Shown one piece after another: positions 16,170 to 25,612 of a stretch of DNA of 64,000 nucleotides. Within the stretch, counting starts at the first letter, position 1; every line of letters starts with the position of its first letter. The notes under the pieces were generated by a model. It had not been told where the DNA came from. It worked only from the letters and a program-made list of their open reading frames with translations, and did no database searches. Origin of the DNA: JANQPX01 sp050633905 (GTDB taxonomy: Bacteria; Pseudomonadota; Alphaproteobacteria; Geminicoccales; Geminicoccaceae); the NCBI GenBank assembly GCA_050633905.1, contig JBOEHJ010000006.1, positions 38,581 to 102,580 on the forward strand, in the 5' to 3' direction. Both the position numbers and the translations under genes were made by a program.

Positions 16170-16718
16170 ATGTCGAAACGCCTCTCCACCATAGCCCGAC
16201 AGGAGGTTCTCCGGCTTGCCGCTCAAGGGCTTGGCGATGGGGAGATCGCCGTGCGTGTTGGCTGCTCCCGACCCACTGTCGCCCGCGTGCGGGCGCGCGG
16301 TGTGGTGACGGATCGAACCACAAAGGGCCGCGTGCTGCAGGTTCGGGTGTCCGCCCTTGAGGCCGAAGCATTCGAGGCGCTTGTGGCTGAGACTGGCATG
16401 ACCACGTCGGGTTTGCTCCGGCACATGATCCGTCTCTCATCCGGCATTGTCGCGTTTCGCCGGGACGAGGTCACGGCGCTCAAGGCGTCGGCCAATCAGC
16501 TCAATGCCTTGGCGCGCAATCTTGTCCAGATGCTGAAGCTTGCCCATGCGGGCAAGCTGCGGTGGAACGCGCGCGACGCGGCAATGGTCGGTCGGCTTGC
16601 GGATCGGGCCGAAGAGGTTGCCCGGGCCGTGCAGGCTTTGCGCGCGGCCTCGCTGCGCGGGTCCTTCGTCCGGGTGTCCGATTTTCGTGACGTTGGGGAG
16701 GGGCAGCGCGATGGCTGA
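16170..16718 (+). CDS. virD1: VirD1/MobC-like relaxosome accessory protein
   Basis: 182 residues from the ATG at 16170. An N-terminal HTH (MSKRLSTIARQEVLRLAAQG and GDGEIAVRVGCSRPTVARVR) is followed by an RHH-like unit (LQVRVSALEAEAFEALVAE) and then a helical part (LKASANQLNALARNLVQML), the MobC/VirD1 pattern. It overlaps the relaxase start by 8 bases. It would help the relaxase open and recognise oriT. No clear Shine-Dalgarno is seen. Strongly supported by position. Confidence 0.75.
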   Translation: MSKRLSTIARQEVLRLAAQGLGDGEIAVRVGCSRPTVARVRARGVVTDRTTKGRVLQVRVSALEAEAFEALVAETGMTTSGLLRHMIRLSSGIVAFRRDEVTALKASANQLNALARNLVQMLKLAHAGKLRWNARDAAMVGRLADRAEEVARAVQALRAASLRGSFVRVSDFRDVGEGQRDG

Positions 16719-18585
16719 AACACGCACCCTCCAGCAGGCGGTATTGGGCGAGATTCTGCCTCATGTGGGGCGGCGGTCTGCAGCCATGGCAGGCGAAGCG
16801 CGCGTATCGTCGGGCCGTCGGCGTGGCACGTCCGGCGGGGCAGTTGCGGTAATGTCCTGGAACGCGCTGCGGGTGCCGCAAAGCGTGGTGAAGCGTGTCG
16901 GCACGGGCGGGTGTCATTCGCCAAAAGAGTTACGCCGACAGATGAAATACATTCTGCGCGACGAGGCGCGGGTCGCAGCCTGGTCGAACCAGATCGGCAT
17001 CGATCGTGTCTTTGGCGAGCGCGGCATGGAAAATGTCATTGCCGATTGGAGTGCTTCCTGGTGCGGGGCCCCGAAACGGGGTCACACCGATCACATCATC
17101 CTGTCCTTTCCCAAGGGAACCGAGGCGGAATTGGCGGAAGCCATCTCGCGCGAATGGGCGCAGGAGGTGTTCGGCGGGGGTTACCGGGATCGATATCGGT
17201 ATGTGGCGGCCCTCCATTGCAACACAGACCATGTGCATGCCCATGTTCTTGTCGACAAGGTCGGGATGGAGGACGGCAAGTTCCTCTCGATCAGCCGCCA
17301 TTCCGAGATCAGCTATGACATGATGCGCGAGCTGCATGCGCAGATCGCGGGCGAGCACGGGCTGGTGCTGAACGCCTCTTCCCGTCTGTCGCGCGGCATC
17401 ATGGAAAACGCCCCGCGGGACACTGATTTGCAGGCGGCCCGCAAGGAGGGACGGGAGCCAGTGGTTGCCCCGCTGGATCCTGAAAGCCGCGCTCTGCGAG
17501 AGGCCGAGATACGCAGACACGCCGAGGGGTATCGGCAGCTGGCGCAACTTGCGGGGATGGGCCTGGAGGCCGACACCCCTCCGAATGGATGGATGGGGCG
17601 CATCGCGGAGGGAGCAGAGCTTGCCGCCACCAACTTGATGAAAGGAATGCCGGTGAAAGAAGGGTTTGCCGAAGGGGTTGATATCCCCGCTGCCGGAGCG
17701 GATGTGATCGGTCGTCTGATCGCCGCCCGCGAGACATTGCAAGCGGAAGCCGACACCGCGTGGAGCGCCATTCAGGACATGGCTCCCGGTGCCGAAAAGG
17801 TCGAACTGGAACAGCTCTTTGCGGGGAAGGCCCGCGAAATGGGCACGCTTCTGGGCCGCGACTTTCTTGCGGATCATTCTTCATCGGTGTCGCCCGAGCG
17901 CGATCCCTACAGTGTTCAGGGGATTGCGAGGCTGGCTGCACGGGCAGCAGAGGAGGGCAATCCGCTCGTCGCCGAGGCCGATGCTGCATTGGGTCATTTC
18001 AGAGCGGAGTTGGCGCGCGTTCTGGCACCGATGGAGGCACGACTCGAGGAGGCGGGCAGCAGTATCGAAGAAGTTGCTGCCCGTTTCACCGCACCCCATC
18101 GCAGCGAGGCGCAACTCGAAGCCTCACGCCCAGTGGACGCCCAGGAGCGCTCGGACTGGCTTGGGCTCGAACGCGACCTGCAGGCGCGCGCGCGTGATGT
18201 TTTTGCGGGGCTGCACATGGATCGTGATCTTTTGGCGGATCTGGCGCGTCAGGATATTCTTGACGCGGGGCAGGGCAGTCGCCTTGCCGACATCGCCACG
18301 CTGGACAAGCTGATCTCCGACGTGCGGCAAGACCTGCGCGACGGGGATATGGATCAGCTGGCCGCTGGCCGGATCGATCCGCTCATGGACCGCATCGAAG
18401 ACCCTGGTCTGCGACAAGCCGTGTTCTCGGAGCTAAAGGCCATCGCCGCAGTGGATGCGGGTGATGACATTACCGGGCGCGACAGCGAACCAGCCGCCAC
18501 CTACCGGACCCGGATCGAGGCTTTCGAGCGCGCCGAGGTGCGGGGGCGCGACCGGGACGATACCAGTGGCGATTACGGCCTCTAG
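16711..18585 (+). CDS. virD2: VirD2-family relaxase
   Basis: 624 residues from the ATG at 16711, which overlaps the preceding stop. The N-terminal third is the relaxase domain (PF03432 type): a Tyr in RRQMKYILRDEARVAAW is the likely nicking residue, and ALHCNTDHVHAHVLVD is the metal-binding His motif. The rest is helical and acidic with a long coiled region; a C-terminal translocation signal cannot be defined, although the last residues RAEVRGRDRDDTSGDYGL are rich in Arg and Asp. It cuts at oriT, stays bound to the strand and is exported through the VirB/VirD4 channel. Confidence 0.9.
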   Translation: MAETRTLQQAVLGEILPHVGRRSAAMAGEARVSSGRRRGTSGGAVAVMSWNALRVPQSVVKRVGTGGCHSPKELRRQMKYILRDEARVAAWSNQIGIDRVFGERGMENVIADWSASWCGAPKRGHTDHIILSFPKGTEAELAEAISREWAQEVFGGGYRDRYRYVAALHCNTDHVHAHVLVDKVGMEDGKFLSISRHSEISYDMMRELHAQIAGEHGLVLNASSRLSRGIMENAPRDTDLQAARKEGREPVVAPLDPESRALREAEIRRHAEGYRQLAQLAGMGLEADTPPNGWMGRIAEGAELAATNLMKGMPVKEGFAEGVDIPAAGADVIGRLIAARETLQAEADTAWSAIQDMAPGAEKVELEQLFAGKAREMGTLLGRDFLADHSSSVSPERDPYSVQGIARLAARAAEEGNPLVAEADAALGHFRAELARVLAPMEARLEEAGSSIEEVAARFTAPHRSEAQLEASRPVDAQERSDWLGLERDLQARARDVFAGLHMDRDLLADLARQDILDAGQGSRLADIATLDKLISDVRQDLRDGDMDQLAAGRIDPLMDRIEDPGLRQAVFSELKAIAAVDAGDDITGRDSEPAATYRTRIEAFERAEVRGRDRDDTSGDYGL

Positions 18586-18597
18586 AGGATTCAAAAC

Positions 18598-20529
18598 ATG
18601 CTGCATGCAATGGAAAGCCGTTGGCGGTATCCAATCGCCATCCTGCTCGGTCTCGGTGTTGGCACCTGGATCGGTGCCGCGATCGCCACGCTCTATCTGA
18701 TGGCGCGATTTGGCGAAGACCTGGGTGGGTTCGATATTTTCGAACTTTGGCTGCTCAATCTGTCTGATCCACGGGTCAAGGCAAACCCTGCGGTGGAACA
18801 TACTGCGTGGCTCATCACGGCACTTCCTGCCCTGCTTCTGGCGGCGACAGGAGCGACATCCGTTCATCGCGGGTCGCTCACCGATTATGATGATGCGCAT
18901 TTCCAGTCGCGTCCCGAGCTCCGCCGCAACCGTATGTCGGCGTCTCTTTCCCAGAACGGCTTTCTGTTCGGCAAGCTCGGGTCACCTGCGTCCCGCGCGC
19001 CTTTCGTGTCGGCCACGCCAGATCGCTTCCCACACGCAATGATGATCGCGCCAACGGGCCGGGGCAAAGGGGTAGGCTTCGTTTTACCGAACCTTTTGCA
19101 CTTCCAGGGCAGTGCCGTGATCCTCGACGTCAAGGGCGAGAATTTCGAGAAGACATCCATCCACCGCCAAAAGGCGCTGAACAATCAGGTCTGGTACTTT
19201 TCGCCCTATGACTACGTTCAGCCCGAGGGCAAGAACGGGCCCGTCCTGACCCGCACGCACCGGTTCAATCCTCTCCAGCGCATTGCCGATCTGCCCAGCC
19301 CCGAGCAGCAATACACCGCCGTCAACACCATGGCGGACTTGTTCCTCATCGTCGAAAGCGTGAACGCGCAGAGCTTTTTCCAGGCCGGACGCAGCCTGTT
19401 CGTGGCGTCTTGCCTCTATGCCATCGAGACCGGAAAGCCGACGATCGGTGAGGCGCTGCGGATCATGACTGGCGGCGGCAATAAAAAGGAATTCTACAAA
19501 CGGGCCGCGATGCAGACTGCAAACCCGGTGGTGGCAGAGATTTTCCTGAGCATGGCCGACGAAGTGGACAAGATTCTCGATTCCTATGTCAGTGTGATCC
19601 GCGGGGCTGGATTGGAACTCTGGCTCGATCCGGCGGTGGACCGAGCGACACAGGCAAGCGATTTCGACTTCGGGACGTTCCGACGAGAGCCACAGTCGCT
19701 CTATATTGTCGTGCAGCCGGAGCACCTGAAAACACTGGCCCCCCTGATCCGGCTCCTGTTCGCCGATGCCATCGCATGTCTGCAGCGCGCGCATCCCGGA
19801 CCGGACGAGGCACATCCCGTCATGTTCCTGATGGATGAATTCGACCAACTGGGCAAACAACCCCTGGTCTTGCAGAGCATCAAGACGATCCGCTCCTATG
19901 GCGGGCGGCTGTTTATCATCTCGCAGTCGATCCCCGGTCTTGAGGGCATCTACGGCGAAACCGACCGCCGCGCTCTGCAGGCCGGCGCTGGTGTGCAGAT
20001 CTACATGACCCCGCAGGATGATCGCACCGCAGACGTGCTGTCCGCAGCCCTCGGCAAACGCACGATCGTGGGCAAGACCAGATCACAGGCAACCGTGCGC
20101 AAGCTCTCGGAGAGCGCAAATATCAGCCGTCGCTCGGAAGAACGGGCGCTGGTATCCCCCGCTGAATTGCTGCGTTTCCCGCTCGACAAGGTCCTAGTCC
20201 TGCCTGAGGGGCAATATCCAATCAAGGCGGATCACATCCGCTACTATGCGGACCGGCATTTTGAGGAGATCGACAAAGCACGGCAGGGGCATTCCTTGCC
20301 CTATCCTCCTGCTGCAGCGCCAGTCTCGAACAGGCCGAAGAAAATCACCCTCGAGCATTCAGAACCTGCAGCACCCGCGGCGGTCTCCATGGGCGACAAG
20401 GAATTCGAGACTGCGGTGCAGACCTACACAGGCGCGCTACAGGGATACGCAGAAGCCGCGAGGGCAAAGCCAAAGAAAACACGTTTTGGTGGTCGGGCGC
20501 GCTCTTCGGACGCAAAGGCGAGGGGATGA
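18598..20529 (+). CDS. virD4: VirD4 type IV coupling ATPase
   Basis: 643 residues. Two N-terminal membrane segments (AILLGLGVGTWIGAAIATLY and TALPALLLAATGAT), Walker A APTGRGKGVGFVLPN at about residue 152, ILDVKGENFEKT after it, and Walker B HPVMFLMDEFDQLGK. These define the TraG/VirD4 family that links relaxosome and secretion channel. The C-terminal tail is Lys/Arg-rich. It follows virD2 by 12 bases. It is separated from the virB operon by the 9.5-kb defence operon on the other strand. Confidence 0.93.
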   Translation: MLHAMESRWRYPIAILLGLGVGTWIGAAIATLYLMARFGEDLGGFDIFELWLLNLSDPRVKANPAVEHTAWLITALPALLLAATGATSVHRGSLTDYDDAHFQSRPELRRNRMSASLSQNGFLFGKLGSPASRAPFVSATPDRFPHAMMIAPTGRGKGVGFVLPNLLHFQGSAVILDVKGENFEKTSIHRQKALNNQVWYFSPYDYVQPEGKNGPVLTRTHRFNPLQRIADLPSPEQQYTAVNTMADLFLIVESVNAQSFFQAGRSLFVASCLYAIETGKPTIGEALRIMTGGGNKKEFYKRAAMQTANPVVAEIFLSMADEVDKILDSYVSVIRGAGLELWLDPAVDRATQASDFDFGTFRREPQSLYIVVQPEHLKTLAPLIRLLFADAIACLQRAHPGPDEAHPVMFLMDEFDQLGKQPLVLQSIKTIRSYGGRLFIISQSIPGLEGIYGETDRRALQAGAGVQIYMTPQDDRTADVLSAALGKRTIVGKTRSQATVRKLSESANISRRSEERALVSPAELLRFPLDKVLVLPEGQYPIKADHIRYYADRHFEEIDKARQGHSLPYPPAAAPVSNRPKKITLEHSEPAAPAAVSMGDKEFETAVQTYTGALQGYAEAARAKPKKTRFGGRARSSDAKARG

Positions 20530-20571
20530 TCTGGAAATCGAATGTGGCTGTGCTGTTCTGCCATGCGCCAG

Positions 20572-21762
20572 CTATGAGACAGATACCAATCGCGCCTGTT
20601 TCGGGTCATAGACATAGCCCGAAATCGTCCCGTCCTTGATCCGTTCAACTGCATCCTTTATCGCGAATATTGGCACGAGAAACCACTCTCTCGGAATCAC
20701 GGGCCTACCAAAGCGATCCATGATCTCGATCTCGAGCCGCGCGGGCTCGAAGATGCGATGGATCAGGTTCTCCAGTTTTGTCCGATTGATGTTGTAGAGT
20801 TCATAAGTCGCAACCACCTCGACGTTCGCCATCAGAAACGTTGGTTGCAGATGTGCGCCAGCGATCCGCTTTTCAACGCTCATATTGGTGACGCCGATCT
20901 TGTGTACGAGGTCGCGATTTTCGGCCACAAGTGGATGATCGGATTTGCTGCGAAGCACATAAATGATCCCGCTCGCCTCATCACCGTCGAGTGTCTGATC
21001 GGAAAAAAGTGGCCCTGCCGATGGATCGGTGATCCGCCGTCCGGCGTCGTCCTTGTTCAACGCGCGCTGAAGCGAGCGCATCAGCATGTTGCTCTCGGTC
21101 CCGTTGTCGAAAATCACCCGCAGACGCGCATCCGTGCGACCTTGCTCGTTGGTGATGGTCTCGCCCTTGTCGGCGACATAGGCTTTTTGACCGCTGACAA
21201 TGAAGAAGCGTCCCTTCTCAATCTCGGCTTTCATCTCGAACGGGCGGGTTTCGCGCAAGCCGCTATCCAGCTCTTTCTGTACCTGCTCGAATAAGGGTTT
21301 GAACGTGGCAAAATCCTCGCATTTCTCGCGGTTTCCGACTTCATCGGCAGCCTTTTTCTCGGCTGTCGACCGGACATGTTTCAATTCCGTGAGGGGTGAT
21401 CTAGCCACTTCCACACCCAGTTCAGCGAGGAGGGCATCGTCATCGAGGTCATCGGAGTCTGACGCTGAAGGCGGAGGGGTGTCTGTTAGGAGACCGTGCT
21501 CGTCCAGTGGGCCCAGCAAGTCGCGACACTCCTGCAATTGACGGATCTGGTCAAGACGCACCGCATAGAGGCGTTCAAAGATATCACGATCCTCCCCGTG
21601 CTGGGGAGGCCGGCCATGCTCATCTGCAAATCGCAAGATTTCCTCAAAACCTGCGATGATGCGTTCTTCGCGTGGTGTGCGGCTGAACTGCTTCTTGACC
21701 TCGACCTCGACGCCAAGCTCAGCAAGAAGGGCGTCGTCTTCGTCGGTGAAACCCTTAGCCAT
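20572..21762 (-). CDS. GIY-YIG / T5orf172-type nuclease, last gene of the defence operon
   Basis: 396 residues. The C-terminal part has GIIYVLRSKSDHP, VHKIGVTNMSVEKRIAG and LENLIHRIFEPARLEIEI, the order of the GIY-YIG-related T5orf172/MUG113 domain (Tyr of IYVL, Gly of KIG, Arg of EKRI, Glu of LENL). The N-terminal half carries a repeated acidic phrase, DALLAELGVEVE near residue 11 and DALLAELGVEVA near residue 112, so it contains two copies of a short module. It overlaps the helicase gene by 8 bases. It would be the cutting subunit of the system. Catalysis is inferred from the motif. Confidence 0.82.
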   Translation of the reverse strand: MAKGFTDEDDALLAELGVEVEVKKQFSRTPREERIIAGFEEILRFADEHGRPPQHGEDRDIFERLYAVRLDQIRQLQECRDLLGPLDEHGLLTDTPPPSASDSDDLDDDALLAELGVEVARSPLTELKHVRSTAEKKAADEVGNREKCEDFATFKPLFEQVQKELDSGLRETRPFEMKAEIEKGRFFIVSGQKAYVADKGETITNEQGRTDARLRVIFDNGTESNMLMRSLQRALNKDDAGRRITDPSAGPLFSDQTLDGDEASGIIYVLRSKSDHPLVAENRDLVHKIGVTNMSVEKRIAGAHLQPTFLMANVEVVATYELYNINRTKLENLIHRIFEPARLEIEIMDRFGRPVIPREWFLVPIFAIKDAVERIKDGTISGYVYDPKQARLVSVS

Positions 21763-23803
21763 TGGCAGCCTCCTGCTTCATGCGCGCGAGATAGGCGACG
21801 CCTTCGGCCATTTTCTTCTCCCACGGATCAGGCGATGTGATGGAAGGCAGACGGCCCCGCTCCTGCTTGAACTTGACGGCGCGTTTCGCCAGATCTCGCG
21901 CCTCGTCCGGTGACAGTTGCACCTTTTTCGCAGAGATGACGGCCTGGACCTGCCGAAGGCTTTCCTCGCTCATCGTCTTTGCCAGAATCGAGTAGGCTTC
22001 GCCGAACGGGTTGATGCGATCAATCAGATCGATGTCGAGTTCGCGCACGTCCATTGCGAATTTGCGCACCCCGTCGATCAAGGCGGTATTGCCGGTTGTT
22101 TCTGTGTCATCGCGGTTCGACAGCGCGATCTCTTTCGCCTTCTGGGTCAGGTTCAGCGCAGCAACTGCGTGTTGGCGCACCGCTTCCTGATCCTCTGCAT
22201 CTAGCTCTGGGAACCTGGCACCGACAATCTTGCCCATGCGGACCTGCGTCAGTTCCTCCGGCACCAGCTCTTCGTCGAAGAGACCCCGTTCGATCGTAGT
22301 CTTGTCCTGAACGAAAGCTGTGATCACCTCATTGAGGTCCTCTTGGCAGATGCGCTTGGCTTCCTTGCTCTTGGGTTCGACCAGGCCTTTGATTTCGATC
22401 TGGAACTGTCCGCTGGCCTCGCTGAAGCCAACGTTCTCCTTGTTGGGGTCATAGCCGCCCTCGCCGTAATCGAACCCTTCGACAGGGCCACTTTTCACGG
22501 TCTTGGGTGTGAAGTTGAAACGTGGGGCCAGCACCTGCTCCATCAGCAGGCTTGCAGCGATCGCCTTCAGTGTATCGTTGACTGCCTCGGTCACGGCTTC
22601 GGCCGCGGCGTCGGGCTCCGCGATAAGGTTGGTGAACCGCGCTCGGGTCTTGCCCTCGGCATCGCGGGTGGCGCGGCCGATGATCTGCACGATCTCCGTC
22701 AGGCTGGCGCGATAACCCACCGTCAGGGCGTGTTCGCACCAGATCCAATCGAACCCTTCTTTCGCCATACCCAGGGCGATGATGATGTCGACATGATCGC
22801 GGTTGTTCTTCTGCGTGGAGTCTTTCAGCGCGGCGGAAACCTTGTCACGCTTGGATGGCTCGTCGTCCACCAGATCGGCGATGCGTAAGACTCGCCCGTC
22901 GGGCGTCTTGACCAGCTGAAAGCCCGTGATGGGATCCGCTCCCTGCCAATCGCCCAGGGCGTCAATGATATGCTCGACCTCGCGATGCTTGTCCTTGGTG
23001 CTTTCGCGCGAGTTCACGTTCGGGATGTGAAGGATTGTCTTCTCGGTCGGATCCAAAACCTTGAGGATGTCGTCCGCATAGGACCCGGAATAGAAGAAAT
23101 ACCCGATGTCGAGCGTCTTGAGGTATTTGTAACCATTCAGCTGCTGATAGTAGGTATAGGTGAAGGTATCGAACTTTGCCTCATCTTCAGGCGACAGAAC
23201 GGCTTCGGCATCGCCGCGGAAATAGGACCCGGTCATCGCAACCAGATGCACCTTGTCGCGCGCGACCAGTGCGCCCAGATGCGTGCCCAGCTTGTTATCA
23301 GGGTTGGCAGAGACGTGGTGAAACTCGTCTACCGCGATAAGCCGATCATCAAACGATCCAATCCCGAACTTGTCCACGGCGAACCGAAAGGTCGCGTGGG
23401 TGCAAACCAGAACCTTGTCGTCGCTCGCCAAGAACTTGCCGACAGCTCCCACTTTGCCATCATCCCCGCCGGGAGCGTTGCACAGGTTCCATCGCGGTTG
23501 CACCGTCCAGTCTGCCCAGAAGCCGTACTTGCTCAGCGGCTCGTCGTTGAAGCTGGACCCGATCGACTTTTCCGGCACCACGACGATGGCCTGGCGCAGG
23601 CCCTGATTGTGCAGCTTGTCGAGCGCGATGAACATCAGCGCGCGGCTCTTGCCCGAGGCCGGGGGCGACTTGATCAGCAGGTATTGCTCGCCCCGCTTCT
23701 CATAGGCACCCTCTTGCATTTCGCGCATGCCAAGCTCGTTCGATTTGGTCGAGCTTCCATTGGCCGCGTAATTGACAGAGACGGAAGGCACCTGCTGTGT
23801 CAT
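21755..23803 (-). CDS. DEAD/DEAH-box (SF2) helicase of restriction type
   Basis: 682 residues. Walker A is SPPASGKSRAL at about residues 46-56, the box II equivalent is AVDEFHHV (DEFH), motif III is MTGSYF and motif VI is QIIGRATRDAEGK. The architecture matches the helicase subunits of type III and type I restriction systems (ResIII-like N-half plus helicase C) with a long C-terminal part. Its ATG overlaps the stop of a 62-codon frame (ATGA). The N-terminal phrase KSNELGMREMQEGAYEKR is repeated in the separate fragment at 25448-25603. Confidence 0.88.
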   Translation of the reverse strand: MTQQVPSVSVNYAANGSSTKSNELGMREMQEGAYEKRGEQYLLIKSPPASGKSRALMFIALDKLHNQGLRQAIVVVPEKSIGSSFNDEPLSKYGFWADWTVQPRWNLCNAPGGDDGKVGAVGKFLASDDKVLVCTHATFRFAVDKFGIGSFDDRLIAVDEFHHVSANPDNKLGTHLGALVARDKVHLVAMTGSYFRGDAEAVLSPEDEAKFDTFTYTYYQQLNGYKYLKTLDIGYFFYSGSYADDILKVLDPTEKTILHIPNVNSRESTKDKHREVEHIIDALGDWQGADPITGFQLVKTPDGRVLRIADLVDDEPSKRDKVSAALKDSTQKNNRDHVDIIIALGMAKEGFDWIWCEHALTVGYRASLTEIVQIIGRATRDAEGKTRARFTNLIAEPDAAAEAVTEAVNDTLKAIAASLLMEQVLAPRFNFTPKTVKSGPVEGFDYGEGGYDPNKENVGFSEASGQFQIEIKGLVEPKSKEAKRICQEDLNEVITAFVQDKTTIERGLFDEELVPEELTQVRMGKIVGARFPELDAEDQEAVRQHAVAALNLTQKAKEIALSNRDDTETTGNTALIDGVRKFAMDVRELDIDLIDRINPFGEAYSILAKTMSEESLRQVQAVISAKKVQLSPDEARDLAKRAVKFKQERGRLPSITSPDPWEKKMAEGVAYLARMKQEAANG

Positions 23804-23988
23804 GATGTTTTCCTTCTGAGGGGCGCGGAATCATTCGCTTTGGGGCAGGCAATCAAAACCCGATCAAGTAACGATACCGCACCCTGCCTATCGTAACAGT
23901 ATGATTTATATGTATTTTCCAATTTACGCCCTCTAGCCCACGTACGCACAATCAAAACCCGATCAAATGTTGTCCCTGTCACGCCCAT
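23800..23988 (-). CDS. possible 62-aa ORF linking the AlbA_2 and helicase genes
   Basis: Begins with an ATG that overlaps the end of the AlbA_2 gene and ends in an ATGA overlap with the helicase start, so it is translationally placed like a real operon member. The product has the phrase DRVLI twice (TFDRVLIVRTW and LLDRVLIACPK) because of an 18-bp direct repeat. Base composition in the middle is AT-rich. It could be a genuine small protein or the scar of an insertion or deletion. Confidence 0.35.
   Translation of the reverse strand: MGVTGTTFDRVLIVRTWARGRKLENTYKSYCYDRQGAVSLLDRVLIACPKANDSAPLRRKTS
23850..23966. repeat. perfect 18-bp direct repeat upstream of the helicase gene
   Basis: caatcaaaacccgatcaa occurs at 23850-23867 and 23949-23966, 99 bases apart start to start. 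The 81 bases between are AT-rich. The repeats could be a pair of protein-binding sites for an internal promoter, or the duplication left by recombination. Confidence 0.6.
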
Positions 23989-25451
23989 GAGGGGACATAT
24001 CCGGCCCGAGGGCGTTCAGCATCCGCAGGACGGATCAGATCAGCATCCAGCGTTGCGCGAATAACCCGCGATGCCTGCGCAGCGTTCTGGTTGTCGATGC
24101 CAAGCCGCTCCCGAAGTGTCGCGTTCGTCATCTTTTGACCGCCTACGTATTTGAGCGCGGCATGTTGGTAACACGCTCGCACGGCTTCTTCCGGTGTCAT
24201 GTCCGCAAATCGGCGTGGTGCAAACAGAACCACGCGCACGGCGTCTCCCTCCATGCGGAAATCCGGTGGTGGCAACTGGTGTAGCTCAACCGCCGAGATC
24301 ACCTTGTCGATGCCGGTGCCTTGTTCTTCGCAAAGTTTCATGCGCCGCATCAAAGACGCAAGGGCTTCATTTCGGGAACGCGGCGGCGAGTCCAAAAAAC
24401 GGTCAGGGCTAACCAAGGGGGCGCCCGGGTTTGTGATCTCCATTCGATCACTGAACAACTCGATGAGTGGTCCTGCGCCGGTGATTGTCATGTCTTGGTG
24501 GATCAATGCGTTGGCGATCAATTCGCGGATCGCGATTGACGGGTAAAGCGGCCGCTCCTCGCGGAATGCTTTCCCGATCAGTTCGTTGCGAGGCAGAAGG
24601 CCGTCGATGTAATCCACCAGCCCCTGAAATCCCGCTGCATAGCCGCGCTGGCCATCCTGGCGGTGACTCACGTCATCTGCACGTCCGGTGCCAGCATAGG
24701 CCACGAAACGGACGCCTTTGCGCTCTACAGAGGGGCCGAAATCGGCAAGTTTCTTGGCATACAGGATTGCACCCAGATTGGTGATGTTCCAACGGTCGCC
24801 TACATCTTTCTGGATCAGGCGATCTGCCAATAGCTTGTCGAAGATCCCCTGCCTGTTGTCCGGCAAGGGCTGGCCCGTGAGATCGAAGTAGTTGGCGTAA
24901 TTCAGCCGCCCAAGAACATCGTCACCAGTCAGGAACTGCGCCGCGATCCCTGTCTCCCAAGCGTAGGGCTGCAACTTTGCCCAGAGGGCACGCAGGCGTT
25001 CCGGATGGTCGGACAGGCGCGGCGTGGCGCTGCCGATGCGCAAATAGGCTGTGCGGTCAAATTCTACCGGGGCGGTTGCGGCGGCGGGGATGGTCAGCAG
25101 GATCAGGCGCCCCCCATCGTGATCGACTTCTTCGAAACGAAACTCGATGCTTGGCGACAGGTGGTTCGCAATCCACAGTTCGAGCGGCTGCCCCTTCTCC
25201 TTCTTCACTGTCGGCTCAAAAACCGTGCCGACAGCCGCATGATCACCGTCTCGCACCCCCCAGACCACATAGGCAAAGTGTTGATCGGCCAGCCGTGCGG
25301 CATTGGACAAGGCCGAGATCAGCTTACCGATCAACGGTCCGTCGGCATTGTTCTCTTTGAACTCGATCCAGGTGGTTTCCCCTGGTTTGGCGCGCAGATC
25401 GTCCACCAGCCTGCGGGTGCGTTCCGCGCTCATGACAGGGTCAAGGGTCAT
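23979..25451 (-). CDS. AlbA_2 / RecG-like ATP-binding protein
   Basis: 490 residues. The N-terminus has the AlbA_2 (Schlafen AlbA_2, formerly AAA_4) phrase ETTWIEFKENNADGPLIGK with LSNAARLADQHFAYVVWGV. The C-terminal half has an HATPase_c_4 domain (SIAIRELIANALIHQDMTITG and EEQGTGIDKVI), then a winged helix (TNATLRERLGIDNQNAAQ). Such proteins are common in defence islands. It begins with an ATGA overlap on the helicase-like fragment and ends in an overlap with the 62-codon frame, so it is inside the operon. Its function in the system is unknown; nucleotide-dependent sensing or DNA binding is likely. Confidence 0.82.
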   Translation of the reverse strand: MTLDPVMSAERTRRLVDDLRAKPGETTWIEFKENNADGPLIGKLISALSNAARLADQHFAYVVWGVRDGDHAAVGTVFEPTVKKEKGQPLELWIANHLSPSIEFRFEEVDHDGGRLILLTIPAAATAPVEFDRTAYLRIGSATPRLSDHPERLRALWAKLQPYAWETGIAAQFLTGDDVLGRLNYANYFDLTGQPLPDNRQGIFDKLLADRLIQKDVGDRWNITNLGAILYAKKLADFGPSVERKGVRFVAYAGTGRADDVSHRQDGQRGYAAGFQGLVDYIDGLLPRNELIGKAFREERPLYPSIAIRELIANALIHQDMTITGAGPLIELFSDRMEITNPGAPLVSPDRFLDSPPRSRNEALASLMRRMKLCEEQGTGIDKVISAVELHQLPPPDFRMEGDAVRVVLFAPRRFADMTPEEAVRACYQHAALKYVGGQKMTNATLRERLGIDNQNAAQASRVIRATLDADLIRPADAERPRAGYVPSWA

Positions 25452-25603
25452 GGTGTGTTCACTTTCTGACCCATCACGACCAACCGGCGCTTCTCAGGGG
25501 CGCGTTCATGCATTTCGCGAATGCCAAGCTTGTTCGATCTGACCTCACTGCGGCTCGTGGCGTATTGGACGGAGAAAGAGGGAACGGATTTATTGGCTGT
25601 CAT
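25448..25603 (-). pseudogene. 51-codon fragment duplicating the helicase N-terminus
   Basis: Reads MTANKSVPSFSVQYATSR, then RSNKLGIREMHERAPEKRR, closely matching the helicase N-terminus (VPSVSVNYAANG, KSNELGMREMQEGAYEKR) but stopping just before Walker A. At DNA level the stretch tcgaac-agcttggcat-cgcgaaatgca is nearly the same in both. The stop overlaps the AlbA_2 ATG. It looks like the 5' stub of a second helicase copy, cut when the AlbA_2 gene entered the operon. It could still be translated as a leader. Confidence 0.75.
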
Positions 25604-25612
25604 GAATACTCT

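Noticed and set aside
17313..17771. frames antisense to the relaxase
   Set aside because: High-GC shadows of virD2, which has intact relaxase motifs.
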